NCBI GenBank assembly: GCA_012845835.1
Contig: JABAKD010000021.1
Location: forward strand, 1,563,185 to 1,627,184
DNA length: 64,000 bases
DNA from: Undaria pinnatifida
Lineage: Eukaryota > Sar > Phaeophyceae > Laminariales > Alariaceae
Direction of reading: 5' to 3'
Under the pieces are notes generated by a model that saw only the letters and a program-made list of their open reading frames with translations, made no database searches and was not told the DNA's origin. How positions within the stretch are numbered: the first letter of the stretch is position 1; each line of letters begins with the position of its first letter. Position numbers and translations under genes: made by a program. Below are positions 10,728-20,776 of the stretch, piece after piece.

Positions 10728-11129
10728 GTGAGTGCTTGCTGTAGGCAGGATTTGGTAAAGATGAGAAGGGGACACTCTGGCTTATTTCGCGTCTGAGTTT
10801 GGTGGAGGCGCGCTGTCGTACAAGACTTCGTTGGCCACTTTACCATTTTTGGTTTGCACTTGCGTTCTTGGTGGCAAACGATTTAGCGTGGAATACTTTT
10901 TCGCGTTTCTTTAAGGGGTAAAAGTGGAAGCTAAGTTTTGTTTTAGTTTTTTTTGGGTGCTAGCAAGATCTCCGAATATCGTTGCGGCTTAGCTCGGACC
11001 CTTGGCGTCCGTATCACAGTACTCGTTTTGCTTGTCACCCTTTCCACCCTGAAGTCTCAACAGGGGATAAACTTGGGCAAGCAGTAAACGTAACACCCGC
11101 GTGTTACGTTCGTTGTTCGTGCTACTTAT

Positions 11130-11400
11130 GAGTTTGTTGTAGCCCTGACTTCAGAGGCGCCTCGCCTTGCCTTTCCTTTCCGTGCCCTGCCTTGCCTATT
11201 TGTTGTCTTGTTCAGCATTGCCTTGCTTTGCCCTGCCTTGCCCTCTGTCTCTCCATGTCTCTCCGTGCCTCGCCTAGTCTTCCCTTGCCCTCCCGTGCTC
11301 GAATTTTTGTCTTGTCGACCCTTGCTTTTACTTGCCCTGCTTTGCCTTGCCTTGACATCACACCTTCGATTTTCCTCGTCGAGCTCTGTCTTCTGGTTGG
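11130..11400 (+). repeat. Degenerate CCTTGC/CTTTG pyrimidine repeat in intron
   Basis: Tandem CCTTGCCTTTCC, GCCCTGCCTTGCC and GTCTCTCC words form a pyrimidine-rich block in the gene 1 intron. It keeps long frames open on both strands (up to 122 codons), which are not coding-like. Confidence 0.6.
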
Positions 11401-11639
11401 TGCCATGTGTTCGATCATCTGCACTCGTTGTCTTTTCCCTCTGACTATCGCAGTTCCATTTTTTTCCCAGTTGATGTCTGGCAATATGCAGCATAACCAG
11501 CTATGGAATCAAGAATCCACCAGGAGACCAAACAAGGAAACCTATTGGGAGAAGGTCTAGTTTCGTTCGATACATACCTTCGTCTTGGCATCAGCTCACC
11601 TCAGCATATGTATATCTTTTTTTGGTTTTTTGTCGGCAG

Positions 11640-11708
11640 GCTTCCACTTGCAGCTCCACGGCCAACAAGAGAGGGAAAGCCGCCATCTCGGGACCGAAAA
11701 CAACCCAG
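11640..11708 (+). CDS. Gene 1 exon 3: short basic linker
   Basis: A T-rich tract and CGGCAG acceptor (11634-11639) open a 69-base segment ending CAG before GTGCGA. It is phase 0 at both ends and joins exon 2 and exon 4 without a shift. The 23 residues (ASTCSSTANKRGKAAISGPK and three more) are a basic, Ser/Thr/Ala-rich linker that continues the composition of exon 2. Nothing suggests a folded domain. Confidence 0.65.
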
Positions 11709-11910
11709 GTGCGAAATAATACACAGCCAGCGCATATTAACATATGCGTTTACCACTTGTGGTATGTTTTTTTTCCCGAGGGGTATTCCTCAGCTCCAGA
11801 GTGACTGGAGCCTGCCCTGTGACCACGAACTTGATTGTGCGAGTTCATGTGAGAACAACAATGGGTTTTAGACGAGACCGTTCTATATGTGGCGCGTCTT
11901 TCCTAAGCAG

Positions 11911-12123
11911 AGCATCCCCGACGGCCAAAGCACAGCGTCCACGACCGCTGCGAAGCCACAGCTGCCAAGCACGGGTCACCCCAGAACGTTCGGGCTGGGG
12001 ATAGGGTTATGGGTGGGGTTTGCGTTGCCACCGCCCCCGACCGCCACCCTGCGTGCTTTTTGCCTACCCGTAGCACAGCAGTACCGTCACGACTCGGAAC
12101 CAAATAAATTTCCCGGGAATCAG
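11911..12123 (+). CDS. Gene 1 exon 4: Pro/Thr-rich linker
   Basis: The acceptor is CCTAAGCAG at 11902-11910 and the preferred donor is CAG before GTAGGT at 12124; both are phase 0. It encodes 71 residues starting SIPDGQSTASTTAAKPQLPS. The 3' half is less protein-like, and an earlier phase-0 donor (TGG before GTGGGG at about 12014) would shorten it. The later donor is favoured because the decayed copy at 12220-12330 repeats the exon end together with the donor region, as seen for the other exons of this gene. Confidence 0.55.
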
Positions 12124-12219
12124 GTAGGTCTAATGTTCGTTTAGTTCAGCCTCATGGTGCATCGTATCCCGCCTTCACCCATTCGAGGCCTCAGAAGGAG
12201 ATCAACTTAGGGCTGATGT

Positions 12220-12330
12220 TAACCACCCTGCGTACTTTGCCTATCCGTAGAGCGGCAGTGCTTCTGTCACGACTCTGAACCAAAGAAATTTCCTTGAATC
12301 AGGTTGGTCTAATATTCCGGAATACAACCT
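12220..12330 (+). pseudogene. Decayed copy of the gene 1 exon 4 end and donor
   Basis: From ACCACCCTGCGTACTTTGCC to CAGGTTGGTCTAAT it matches 12042-12134 with scattered changes and small indels. The donor GTAGGT has become GTTGGT, and the frame corresponding to exon 4 is disrupted. Confidence 0.6.
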
Positions 12331-12334
12331 CATA

Positions 12335-12490
12335 GTATATATATATATATTATAAAAAATGAAAATACACTCCAGCTGTGAGATCGAAGATTTCGTCGAA
12401 ACTCATCTTTGCAAGCTGTGTGTGATACTCCGATCGCGCGCATTACGAGTTGTGATATATATATATATATATCGTATATATCGTATCGCG
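12335..12490. repeat. AT dinucleotide repeats flanking a conserved 80-base word
   Basis: TATATA runs at 12337-12350 and 12451-12480 bracket GAAACTCATCTTTGCAAGC, a segment also present near 4197-4220 beside the tRNA-like array. Confidence 0.55.
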
Positions 12491-12626
12491 CCCTAAGCCA
12501 TTCGAGGATCCTCAAAGGGGGAAAAAACGACGAAAATTTAGTATGGTGGTGGTTTCGCTGTGTATCTTAGTTCCGGTATGTGCCAGCCAACAATCAATAC
12601 CGACAGTATACCGGACTCTCTGCACG

Positions 12627-12800
12627 ACAGTGGGTACCCCGATTTAAACGCACCCGAGTTGAGAGCATTTCGGAGTTAAGAGCGGCATGTCCCGCCACGC
12701 TAAAGGCCGCATATCACCCACTATAGATGAAAGGGATTTGTAGTCACGAGCTCCTGTTTCGGCTTGCCACGGTGCGCTCTTAAATCGGGGTGCCCGCTGT
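12627..12800. mobile_element. MITE, family with ends GGGTACCCCGATTTAAG
   Basis: 174 bp with ends ACAGTGGGTACCCCGATTTA and the inverse of ACAGCGGGCACCCCGATTTA. Internal sequence is only partly shared with the copies at 526-764 and 28264-28461. Confidence 0.7.
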
Positions 12801-13209
12801 AGTCGGATTTAAGTGTTATACCTCTACGGTTACTGCTGCAGGATACGCGGGCTCAGGTCTCGCGAAGCGATTTCACCATAGTGCAGCAGCGGATAGACGA
12901 AGTCGGGTTCGGGTCCATGTCAAGAGGTAGACAATGCATCCATCGCCCGGGTTTTATGGACCATCTCTCTTCATCTACCACCCCTGTTCTCTCCGTCCTC
13001 TTACCCTGGCTGCTGCCCCGCCCGTCCTTCGTTTGCCGTCCAAGGCGAGACAGGATGCCACGGTTTTAAAAAGAAAGTGCTCTAGTTTAAGCAGAAGGGC
13101 AGACATATAAGTCCATCGCGAAAGGTTTCTCAACCACCCCCCTGCCGCTGCCCCTCCGCCTCCCGCCCCCTCCCCACTGCCCAACCCCTTTCTGGTGTTT
13201 CCTCCGAAG

Positions 13210-13874
13210 GGGAAACACGATCCGATGAAGATGAAGCTGCTAGAGTTCAAGCAGAAAAATGGTTCGGGGGTGTCGGCGGGGGCCGTGCGCGGTGGTACTG
13301 CCGACAATAAATCGTCGTCCAGCGCTGCTCGAGCCGCAGGACGCGGCCCTTCTTCGCGGGGTGCTGTTTCACGAAGTTCTGTTTCGCGAAGTGCTGTTTC
13401 GCGAAGTGACGTTTCGGAAGGCGACGTGTCGCGAGGTACCGCTTCGAGAAGCGACGTGTCCAGAAGAGGGGTCACGCGAAGAAGTGTTGCTGAAACTGCC
13501 GCATCGAGAAGTAACGGTTCAAGAGAGTCTGTTTCGCGAAATAACGCTTCGCGAAGTGCAGTTTCGCGAAATGACGTTTGGCGCGAGGCGAAGACCGCAG
13601 GAGCTCTGGCTTGCTCGGGAGGCAGAGCGGGCGCAGCCTCCGCGGGAAAAAGCGAAGCGAGCGCCGCCGCCGCCGCCCCGAAACGCGGCGCAGCTTCCGC
13701 TTCTTCGTCCGCGACGGTTACAAAGCCGGTAACGATGGTCAAGCGAAGCGTTGGCGGAGCCGCCGCCGCGGCCGCGGCCGCCAAATCCCGAAATAAAGGG
13801 AGAACTGGCGCACGACGAGGGGGAATGGGGACGGGAGATGGTCGCGGCTTGGGTGGTGCGTTTGACGGGCAAAG
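13210..13874 (+). CDS. Gene 1 exon 5: Ser/Arg/Ala-rich pentapeptide-repeat region
   Basis: A long pyrimidine tract (13130-13200) ends at CCGAAG (13204-13209), the first AG after it. The exon runs 665 bases to AG before GTGAGG (phase 2), and exon 6 supplies the missing base. It begins GKHDPMKMKLLEFKQKNGSG, a helix-like stretch, then about 90 residues of degenerate VSRSA/VSRSD pentapeptides, then an Ala/Ser/Arg-rich end. The repeat derives from a 15-base unit containing TTTCGCGAA, which is nearly palindromic and keeps other frames open, including 269 codons on the minus strand. The + frame is chosen because its splice phases fit. Composition suggests a disordered, perhaps nucleic-acid-associated region. 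Confidence 0.68.
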
Positions 13875-13959
13875 GTGAGGATATTTGGGGGGGCTCGTGG
13901 GGTTTGTTTTGTAATGCCTAAGGCGCTGTCACGTGCGTTTTGTATTTATGTTTGTAGTA

Positions 13960-14130
13960 CGAGGGAGCTCGAGTTTCTCTTTTTTAATCGAAGCGCGTTT
14001 CTTGTTTGAGCTACGCGAGTTTCTTAGTTTTGTCGACGCGAGTTTTTTTCTTTAAGCGAAGCGAGTTTCTTATTGTGAGCGAAGCGAGCTGCTTATTTTT
14101 GTAACGAAGCGAGTTTCTTGTTTTTTTTCA
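13960..14130 (+). repeat. Degenerate GCGAAGCGAGTTTCTTATTT tandem repeat
   Basis: Five or six units of about 25-30 bases follow exon 5 in the intron. The core GCGAAGCGAG resembles the exon 5 repeat unit, so the two arrays may share an origin. Confidence 0.6.
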
Positions 14131-14767
14131 CTGCGCGGAAGAAAAAGGGGGCTGTTCCTCACCCTCGCGCGACCGATTTTGCCGTGATATCCCGCCCGAC
14201 CACCTGAAGCATGCTATATACAATATATATTAGGGTTAGGGTTATATATTATAAGAATATATATTTCGGGTGAAGGTGCACCACTTGGTTTTAGGGACTC
14301 CTTCGTTTTTTGAGCGCAATACCTTGCCCCCAAGCACTATTTTGGACAAAAAACAACCCTCCACCGGATAAACAGCCCCACCGCCTAGACTAGCCACACC
14401 TGGTACTGTACTGTACAACCAAACATGTGCAAAGCCGAAACGAAGTTCGGATGATTTTGGGTTACTCCTTTTGGCACCCATTGATTCAAACACCCAAAAT
14501 GGCGACGAGCGCGATCTAATCCAGCGTCCGGGGAGAGCTCGAGGGAGTCCGGGTAGCGTTAATCCTCGCGCTTGCCTCGCAGCTTCTTGCGTTGCAGTTC
14601 GAACGACATCCCCTACTTGGATCGCTTTTTGTGGGACCTGTGCTGTAACCGTCGTTTTTTGTTATTGTCAGTTTTTGCGCAGGAAGTCTCAGGGGGAGCA
14701 AGGATCCTTGTCTTTCAGAAAACGTTTTGACGATTTTGGGTTTAGATGGGCAACGAATCCATATCAT
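14120..14767. other. Gene 1 intron 5: no exon seen; TTAGGG doublet at 14230
   Basis: A short telomere-like TTAGGGTTAGGGTT sits between AT-rich words at 14215-14270. No splice-bounded coding segment was found. Confidence 0.4.
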
Positions 14768-14982
14768 GCAGGGCTTTTCACGGGTCATGACCCGGCCCGC
14801 GGGTCGGATCAGGAAGTTTTGAAAACCTCGCGTGTCGAGTCAGGTCGGGTCAGGGGGTGTTTGGGAACCTCATGGGTCGGATCGGGTGAGATCAGGAGGT
14901 TTTCAAACCTGAAGGGTCGGGGCCGGGTCACCCTGACTCGAGCCGACCCGCGGGAAGTGGTCTGACCCGTGAACAGCCCTGC
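14768..14982. mobile_element. GGGTC-rich MITE, 20-bp ends GCAGGGCTNTTCACGGGTCA
   Basis: 215 bp, with left and right ends inverted over 20 bases with one mismatch. The interior is a chain of CGGGTCGGRTCAGGAGGTTTT-like words. Related copies lie at 23645-23818, 42059-42226 and 42908-43100. Confidence 0.75.
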
Positions 14983-15295
14983 TAAGCTATCTGCCAAAAA
15001 GGACATGCTCGAAATCGTGCTCTGTTCGCGGTGTGAAACAATCCCATTGCGTTGAGACATGCAGCGCAACGAAACACGTGCCTGGTGCAAAACGAAAAAG
15101 GGGGTTCCTCGACCGTTTTGGTTTATGAGCCTCGTCTTTCAGAAAACGTTTTAGCGTGCTGCCAATAACTTCATCGCCCCACGCGTGACCTCAAAAGGAA
15201 TGGCATTGCCTTGGTAATCAAAGTTTATCCTTTGTGGCTACCGAGGCAGCAGCACAGAGGCACGGCAGCCTGCACCAGCAGGGCTAGTGTGGGTC

Positions 15296-15365
15296 GGGTT
15301 GGGTTGGGTTGGGTTGGGTTGGGTTGGGTTGGGTTGGGTTGGGTTGGGTTGGGTTGGGTTGGGTT
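15296..15365 (+). repeat. (GGGTT)14 pentanucleotide array
   Basis: Fourteen consecutive perfect GGGTT units in a gene 1 intron. The G-runs could form quadruplex structures. It is telomere-like in composition but not a TTAGGG array. Confidence 0.9.
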
Positions 15366-15814
15366 GGGCTGTGTTAACGATAATTTCAAATATCGACCAT
15401 CGCGAATCCCTAGCGAGCGCTTCAGCAGCACCTTCAACCGTTTAAGGCTGCAAACTTTATCCCACCCTAAAAAATTCCCAAATGTTTTTTTTTTTTACAA
15501 TAAGAAGGCCTGGGCTTGGCCTAAGGTTTTAGAGTAGAAGGTAGGTAAATGTTTATGTAACGAGAAGGAATGTGGAGCAAGGGCAGCAGGTGGGCCAGAG
15601 CGATACTAAGCCAGGTATAGGTACCTACGGAAGGGGGGTTGAGTTTCGTGCGTAGGTTCCTGTTTTGATGCATGACTTTGCTTTTGGTTTAGCATTTTTA
15701 TTTCGAAGGTATATGATATTGATGCGCTCGCCCCGCTCGGAGCAAGGGGGGGGGAGAGAGGGGTACGCCCCCGAGGCTGCTCCAACAGCAGCCCCACGCT
15801 CACGAAGGTAATGG

Positions 15815-16063
15815 CGCGTGCTACGATGATAGAGGTAAACCACATTCTTTCTGAGGCTTTCTCGATTTGGGAGCTTAAGACCGCCACCCCCAAAAAACTG
15901 GTTTTGAGAGGAGTACACCGCTACCATGGCCTAGGTACACGGCGAGAATAATGCACTTGAACAATTTTTTTCCGCTTTTTTCCGACGAGTTTGGGGTTAA
16001 GGAACCCCGTCATTTATAATCCATTTTCGCCAAGAATAGGTATACCTCTATCGTAGCACGTGC
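15815..16063 (+). mobile_element. MITE of the GTGCTACGATAGAGG family
   Basis: Full-length copy in gene 1 intron 5. It has the family order: GTGCTACGAT(GAT)AGAGG left end, CTCGATTTGGGAGCTTAAGA, ACGAGTTTGGGGTTAAGGA, and right end GGTATACCTCTATCGTAGCAC. Confidence 0.8.
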
Positions 16064-16474
16064 CGTTTAACACAACGTTCATGCTTACGAGCGTGTACAA
16101 TACCTGGGTCAACTTTCTATCTCGAGTGGCCACGGTGGTGGGCCAGAAATATGGCCGCCTTGTTGGGTAAGCCGCCTTAGTCGTCCCGGGCTGTGAGTGT
16201 TTTAGTGCAATTCCGTAGTCGCGCCAAACAATGTAGACCGCCGCCTAATTGAGGCTGCGTTGTTGGCGGGCGGTTTGTTGAGCTTTCGACTTTGGATGTG
16301 TTCTCATTTCTGCGTATGTTTGGGAGTGGTTGGGGTTGGAGGTCATTCGGAGTAACATCAACATCAACAACAACAACAACAACAACCACAACAGTAATAT
16401 TAACAATAACAATAAAAGGCGTGCGACAGTTCTAAAGGGGCTGAAGGGAAGCGTGTCTTTTTTTTGTATTGCAG

Positions 16475-16640
16475 GCGTTCCGCGAGGGGAGGGAGGGGAA
16501 CCGTTCAGCAAGGCGGCGGGGACTCCAGTGCCTTGAGCTTTGATGACGCACTGAAAGCGAAGCTGGAAGCGCACAACAAGGTGGTCAACAAGGGGAAGCA
16601 CACGTACGAGCCTGCGGCCAGCGTAAGGGATTGCCGAATG
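16475..16640 (+). CDS. Gene 1 exon 6: first half of the C-terminal charged domain
   Basis: T8/ATTGCAG acceptor ending at 16474; the first G completes the split Arg codon from exon 5, and the exon ends ATG before GTGAGC (phase 0). After a Gly/Arg-rich start it reads FDDALKAKLEAHNKVVNKGK then HTYEPAASVRDCRM. This is the least repetitive part of the protein and, with exon 7, forms a compact charged, probably helical module of about 75 residues. A decayed copy of its 3' half lies 400 bases downstream (17038-17120). I do not recognise the domain. Confidence 0.8.
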
Positions 16641-17037
16641 GTGAGCCAGCCCTATTTTTTTGGACTGGAGAATGGACCCTGGGTGATCGGCAAAATAGCG
16701 AGAAGCTACTTTTTTTACTTTCATGGCATGGGTTTTGGAAATAGGAAAATGGTATACCACGGTTTTTGAAAACCGCTCAGGCGTGTGCAATTGCTCGGTT
16801 CAGAAAATTAAACGATGCTTTTGTTTCGTGACCATGTCGACTCAAGACTGACTGCTGGCTGGGGCGGCTACGTTGGCTGACCTTAAGCTGCTGCCCGGTT
16901 ATTTGGTAGTCTATTAATCGCTACTTAGGATATTATTTACAACTGTTTAACAGTTGTTGCGTGCTGTTTCTTGCGAAGGCTCTATTGATAGCCGTTTGAC
17001 CTTTTGCTGGCGACTAGAAGGCGGAGCTATGGTAGAG

Positions 17038-17120
17038 GCGCACATCCAGGTGTGTCCGACAAGGGGAAGCACACGTAAGAGCTCGCATCGAACTTGAAAG
17101 GGTTGCCGAATGGTGAATCA
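17038..17120 (+). pseudogene. Decayed copy of gene 1 exon 6 end
   Basis: It matches 16569-16646 including GACAAGGGGAAGCACACGTA and GGTTGCCGAATGGTGA (donor retained). The Tyr codon TAC after ACG has become TAA, so the exon 6 frame is stopped. Similarity is roughly three quarters by eye. Confidence 0.75.
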
Positions 17121-17388
17121 ACACTTCTTCAAGTGTTATCGTCATGGCCTTTCCCCGCATGAGAGGGAGATGATAGGATTCCGTACCCTGTACGAACGCC
17201 TCGCGATGAAATACGTCAGTCGTTGAATTTTTTCAGGATGTTATTTCATGCCTTGTATCCAACGAAACGAAGCCCAACTGTGTACGCACCTCCCGGGAGC
17301 GTGCGAGACTGCGGCATGCTATTAGACAAGCGCTTTTGGTGGGCTTGTGACCAACTCGTGTAAGAAAAAGATTTCGGAATCTACAAAA

Positions 17389-17869
17389 GTAGGTTTCAGC
17401 ACGTTCGCAGGCGTGTTTGAACCGGCGAACCGGAGAATCAGGCCGTTTTTTTTTTTTCAAAATCGGACTAGCTTTTTAGCGAGACGCATGCAACCACGTT
17501 TGTCGTTTTTTCAGGATAGGATGTAGCCCCAGGCTTCCCGACCATAGCCCCCACTGGGAATACGCGGCCTCGTCGGATCCAACTCCCAGACACTCGCAAA
17601 ACGATTTTTGGATGCGAATGAAATCCCCGTAAACGAGTTTTGGATGCGAAAAATCGCCGTTTCTTCCTCTTGTTTTGTAGAAGTAGCGTCCGATTTTGCA
17701 TTAATGGAACCTGCGCTGTACCGAGACGAAACCAACTCCTATCCTGAAGGAATGACCAACGTCGTTGGATGCGTCTCGACGATATGATTAGTCCGATTTT
17801 GATAAATGCAGGCCCGATTCCCCCCTCCCCCGGGTCAAACACGCCTGCGAGGGTGCTGAAACCTACCTG
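17389..17869. mobile_element. About 480-bp element with 35-bp inverted ends
   Basis: The left end GTAGGTTTCAGCACGTTCGC, continuing AGGCGTGTTTGAACCGG, is inverted at 17829-17869 with few changes. Internal inverted words (TTCAGGATAGGA at 17511, its inverse at 17735) indicate a foldback structure. No transposase frame. Single copy in this window. Confidence 0.65.
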
Positions 17870-18039
17870 TTCAGTTTTCACAATCAATAATCAGATTGTT
17901 ATGTAATGTAGCCTCACAGACGGGAAGCTTGTCGAACATGAATTGTGATTGCAATGTTTTTAGATGTCGTACGGTGGATGTGCGCTATGGCCTGGGTATG
18001 GATGCGATAATGTGAAAATGTTTCAACATTTGGGTTAAG

Positions 18040-18115
18040 GTGTCCCGTCATTCCAAAAATGCTTTCGCCAAAAAGCGGTATACTTTAACGCCGCTATCGT
18101 AGCACACGTCCTTGG
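18040..18115 (+). mobile_element. Right-end fragment of a GTGCTACGATAGAGG-family MITE
   Basis: Begins GGGTTAAGGTGTCCCGTCAT and ends CTATCGTAGCACACG; the left half is missing. Confidence 0.6.
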
Positions 18116-18769
18116 GCCCCACGAAACAAGCCGAGCTGATTCGGTGCCATTGGGGGGTGTCCGAAGGGGGTGTTTGCCTGCTGCGCCCGCGTTCTTCCGC
18201 CTCCTTGCTATGAAATTCGATGTATATGGCTAACAAGAAACAGCACGACAGCTCAAGGGCGCACAGAATTAGGGGAGTCTCTCGCGCGAGTTGCCCCGGG
18301 CCATTGCGAATAGCGGCCCCAAAAATGACCCCCCCCACCGTGGCCATCTGCCTGGCTGGGGAAAACCCGAGACGTGCTCCGTCCCGGCATAGTAGGGATG
18401 CGAGGGTCTTTGGTCATACGGCTACGGCCATGCATGAATGTCGAGTACACCCCCCTCTATCGTAGCCGCGATCTGGTTTGCCCCATTCTTTTTTTTGTTT
18501 TTTGCTCAAGACGTGGTATGATTATTCATCGGATAGCACTTTCGTTTTTTCCAGATCGGTCTCGGGTGAGGTATACCAACCATTGTTTATCAAGCCATCA
18601 TCCCCAGGGTAAAGAAAAAAATCCAGTGCACCTCTACCCTGTTATTTGTACTATTAGCAGCCAAGAGCAATGGTTGGAGCGCCTACGCCGTATATTAATA
18701 CCATTAGTACAAATAGTAGCGTGCGTCAATCGTTGCTTAGTTTTCGACAGGGTTTGACTCTGATGCCCC

Positions 18770-19300
18770 TTACCTCGTTGATCACCACCTGGTAGCATCT
18801 TTTCATTTTTTCCGTTTTTTCTTTTGTGACGTATGTCGCCCCCTTTTTGTCGTCGACAGGACTTCACTCTGAGGTCACTTTTCTCGTTGATTATGTTATA
18901 CCTGGTCGCATCTTTTCATTTTTTTTCCCGTTTTTTTCGTCTTTTTTTTTGTGCATGTATGTGGCCCCTTTTTTGTTGTTGTCATCCACTTCAGCAACCG
19001 TCTTTGTGTTTTCAAGTTATCGTGTTTTATTTAGGTTAAAATTGTCATCTCCATTGAACAAGCACGAAAGTCTGAAGACACGAAAACGGGCGGTCGAAGT
19101 AGATGACAACATAAGAGCGGCAACATGCACCGTACGAAAACATCAGGAGAATTTGACAAGCACAAAAGACGAAAACATGCGTTTGTATTTGCGTGCATGT
19201 GCGTCTTTTTTTATATTTTTTACCGTGATTCGGCTCGAGCGGCCTTTACTTACAGCAATACCGGTGGCTTATTGCTTGTGACAGGGTACCTTACCGCTTT
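18770..19300. repeat. T-rich foldback repeat, copy 1
   Basis: GCATCTTTTCATTTTTT and GTTTTCAAGTTATCGTGTTTT on the left face ACACGAAAACGGGCGGTCGA on the right. The same arrangement recurs at 21600-22040; partial left ends occur at 18790 and 20800. Confidence 0.55.
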
Positions 19301-20045
19301 TTCGAGAAAATGGTTGGCATACTCTTTTAAATTTTATCTACCCTAGCCCTAACCCAATGAAACGCGACAACCAACCAATATAGGGTGAAATCCACTTCGT
19401 CTCGTACACAGTGTGCGTCAACCATCGTCTCGAACAAGTGGTAAGCTCTACTGGCTTATTGCTTATTACATGGGGTAGTTCATCGGGTACAGTGGTACAC
19501 ATTATTGTTTTTTTTTCAACCATTTCACCCCCAGTGACGTCACTATGACGTCATTAATGACTACTACGACCGGGGTTTCGTATCGGTTAGCGTTAGGGTT
19601 AGGGTTAGTTCCATGGTTTTTATAATCTCAATGATGACGCATGCTTCGATATAGGGGCATACCTTTTTTTGGCTATTTTGTGTTCTGATTGACGGGGCTC
19701 CTTGACCTGGGCAAAATCGTCGGAAATAGGCACTTTTTTTTATTGCATGGTTTTCTCGTTGTATACCTAGGCCATGGGATTTTTCATCCGGTTTAGCAGT
19801 TTTATTTTTCTCTGAATCAGCTTCTGGGAGAGTTCTTGAGCTCCCCAAGTTGAGGAGCCTCAGAAAAAAACGGGTGCACCTCCTATCTTAGCACGAGTCT
19901 GATGTAAGTCACCCATCGGAAAAAATGGTCATTTTTGTCTTTGCATAATTCTCATTGTATACCTACTCGTAGGCGATGGGATTCTTCATCCGGTAGCAGT
20001 TTTTTATTTTTTTTCCCCGATCAGTTTTTGGGTTAAGGACATACT

Positions 20046-20776
20046 TTAACCCCTTTAGAGCCCCCGAACCTCTACCTATACTAACTTCAAGTTAAATTGT
20101 CCCCAAAAAGGGTTTCCAGTACTTAGGCGTTATCGGCTAAAGTGAGGAACCTTAAACATATAATTTGGTGTCCTTCTTAACCCATTTAGACCCTCCGAAA
20201 TCCCGCCTTATACTAGCTTCAAGTTAAATTTTACTCAAAAAGGGTTTCCAGTAGTGAAGGCGTTAAGCCCCCAAAGTGAGGAACCATGAAGTAAAAAGGT
20301 GATGTCCTTCTTAACCCTCTTTTAGAGCCCCAAAATCCCGCCCCATACTAACTTCAAGTGTAATTGTCCCCCAAAAGGGTTTCCAGTAGGGCCAGGCGTT
20401 AAGCTCCTAATGTGAGGAACCTTGAAGAAAAAATGATGAGTCCTTCTCACCCCTTTTAGAGCCCCAAAATCCAGCCCTATACTAACTTCGAGTTAAATTG
20501 TCCCCAAAAAGGGTTGTTTCCGGTACTGAAGGCAAAAGGGACATGTCTTAACCCCTTTAGAGCCGCAAAATCCCGCCCTATACACTGTACTAACTTCAAG
20601 TTTAATTGTCCCCAAAAAGGTTGCCAGTAGTGACAGGCGTTAAGCTCCTAAAGTGAGGAACCTGGAAGAAAAAATGTGGTGGCCTTCTTGACCGTTTAAA
20701 GCCCCAAAATTTCGTCCTATACTAACTTGAAGTTAAGTTGTCTTCAAGAAGAGTTTCCAGTTGTGGCAGGCGTTAT
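20046..20776. repeat. Tandem array of six TTAACCCCTTTA-type MITE units
   Basis: Units begin near 20046, 20176, 20311, 20447, 20548 and 20687, mostly 130-139 bases apart. Each has TTAACCCNTTTAGAGCCC, ACTAACTTCAAGTTAAATTG and AAAAGGGTTTCCAGT, joined by a spacer containing AAAGTGAGGAACCTT. Single units elsewhere (9232-9320) lack that spacer. Confidence 0.8.

Noticed and set aside
10143-10775. 210-codon minus-strand frame opposite gene 1 exon 2
   Set aside because: It is the Ala/Val/Leu mirror of the CAG/AGC microsatellite; the + frame has matching splice phases and a non-repetitive N-terminal part.
11126-11560. Overlapping 90-122-codon frames at 11.1-11.5 kb
   Set aside because: Produced by the degenerate pyrimidine repeat; composition follows the repeat in every frame.
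12975-13784. 269-codon minus-strand frame, the longest in the window
   Set aside because: Kept open by the near-palindromic 15-base repeat and GCC runs. It lacks splice or partner support, whereas the + frame joins exons 4 and 6 in phase.
14220-19620. True telomere or chromosome end at the TTAGGG words (14230, 19595)
   Set aside because: Only two or three units each, embedded in intron sequence continuing on both sides.
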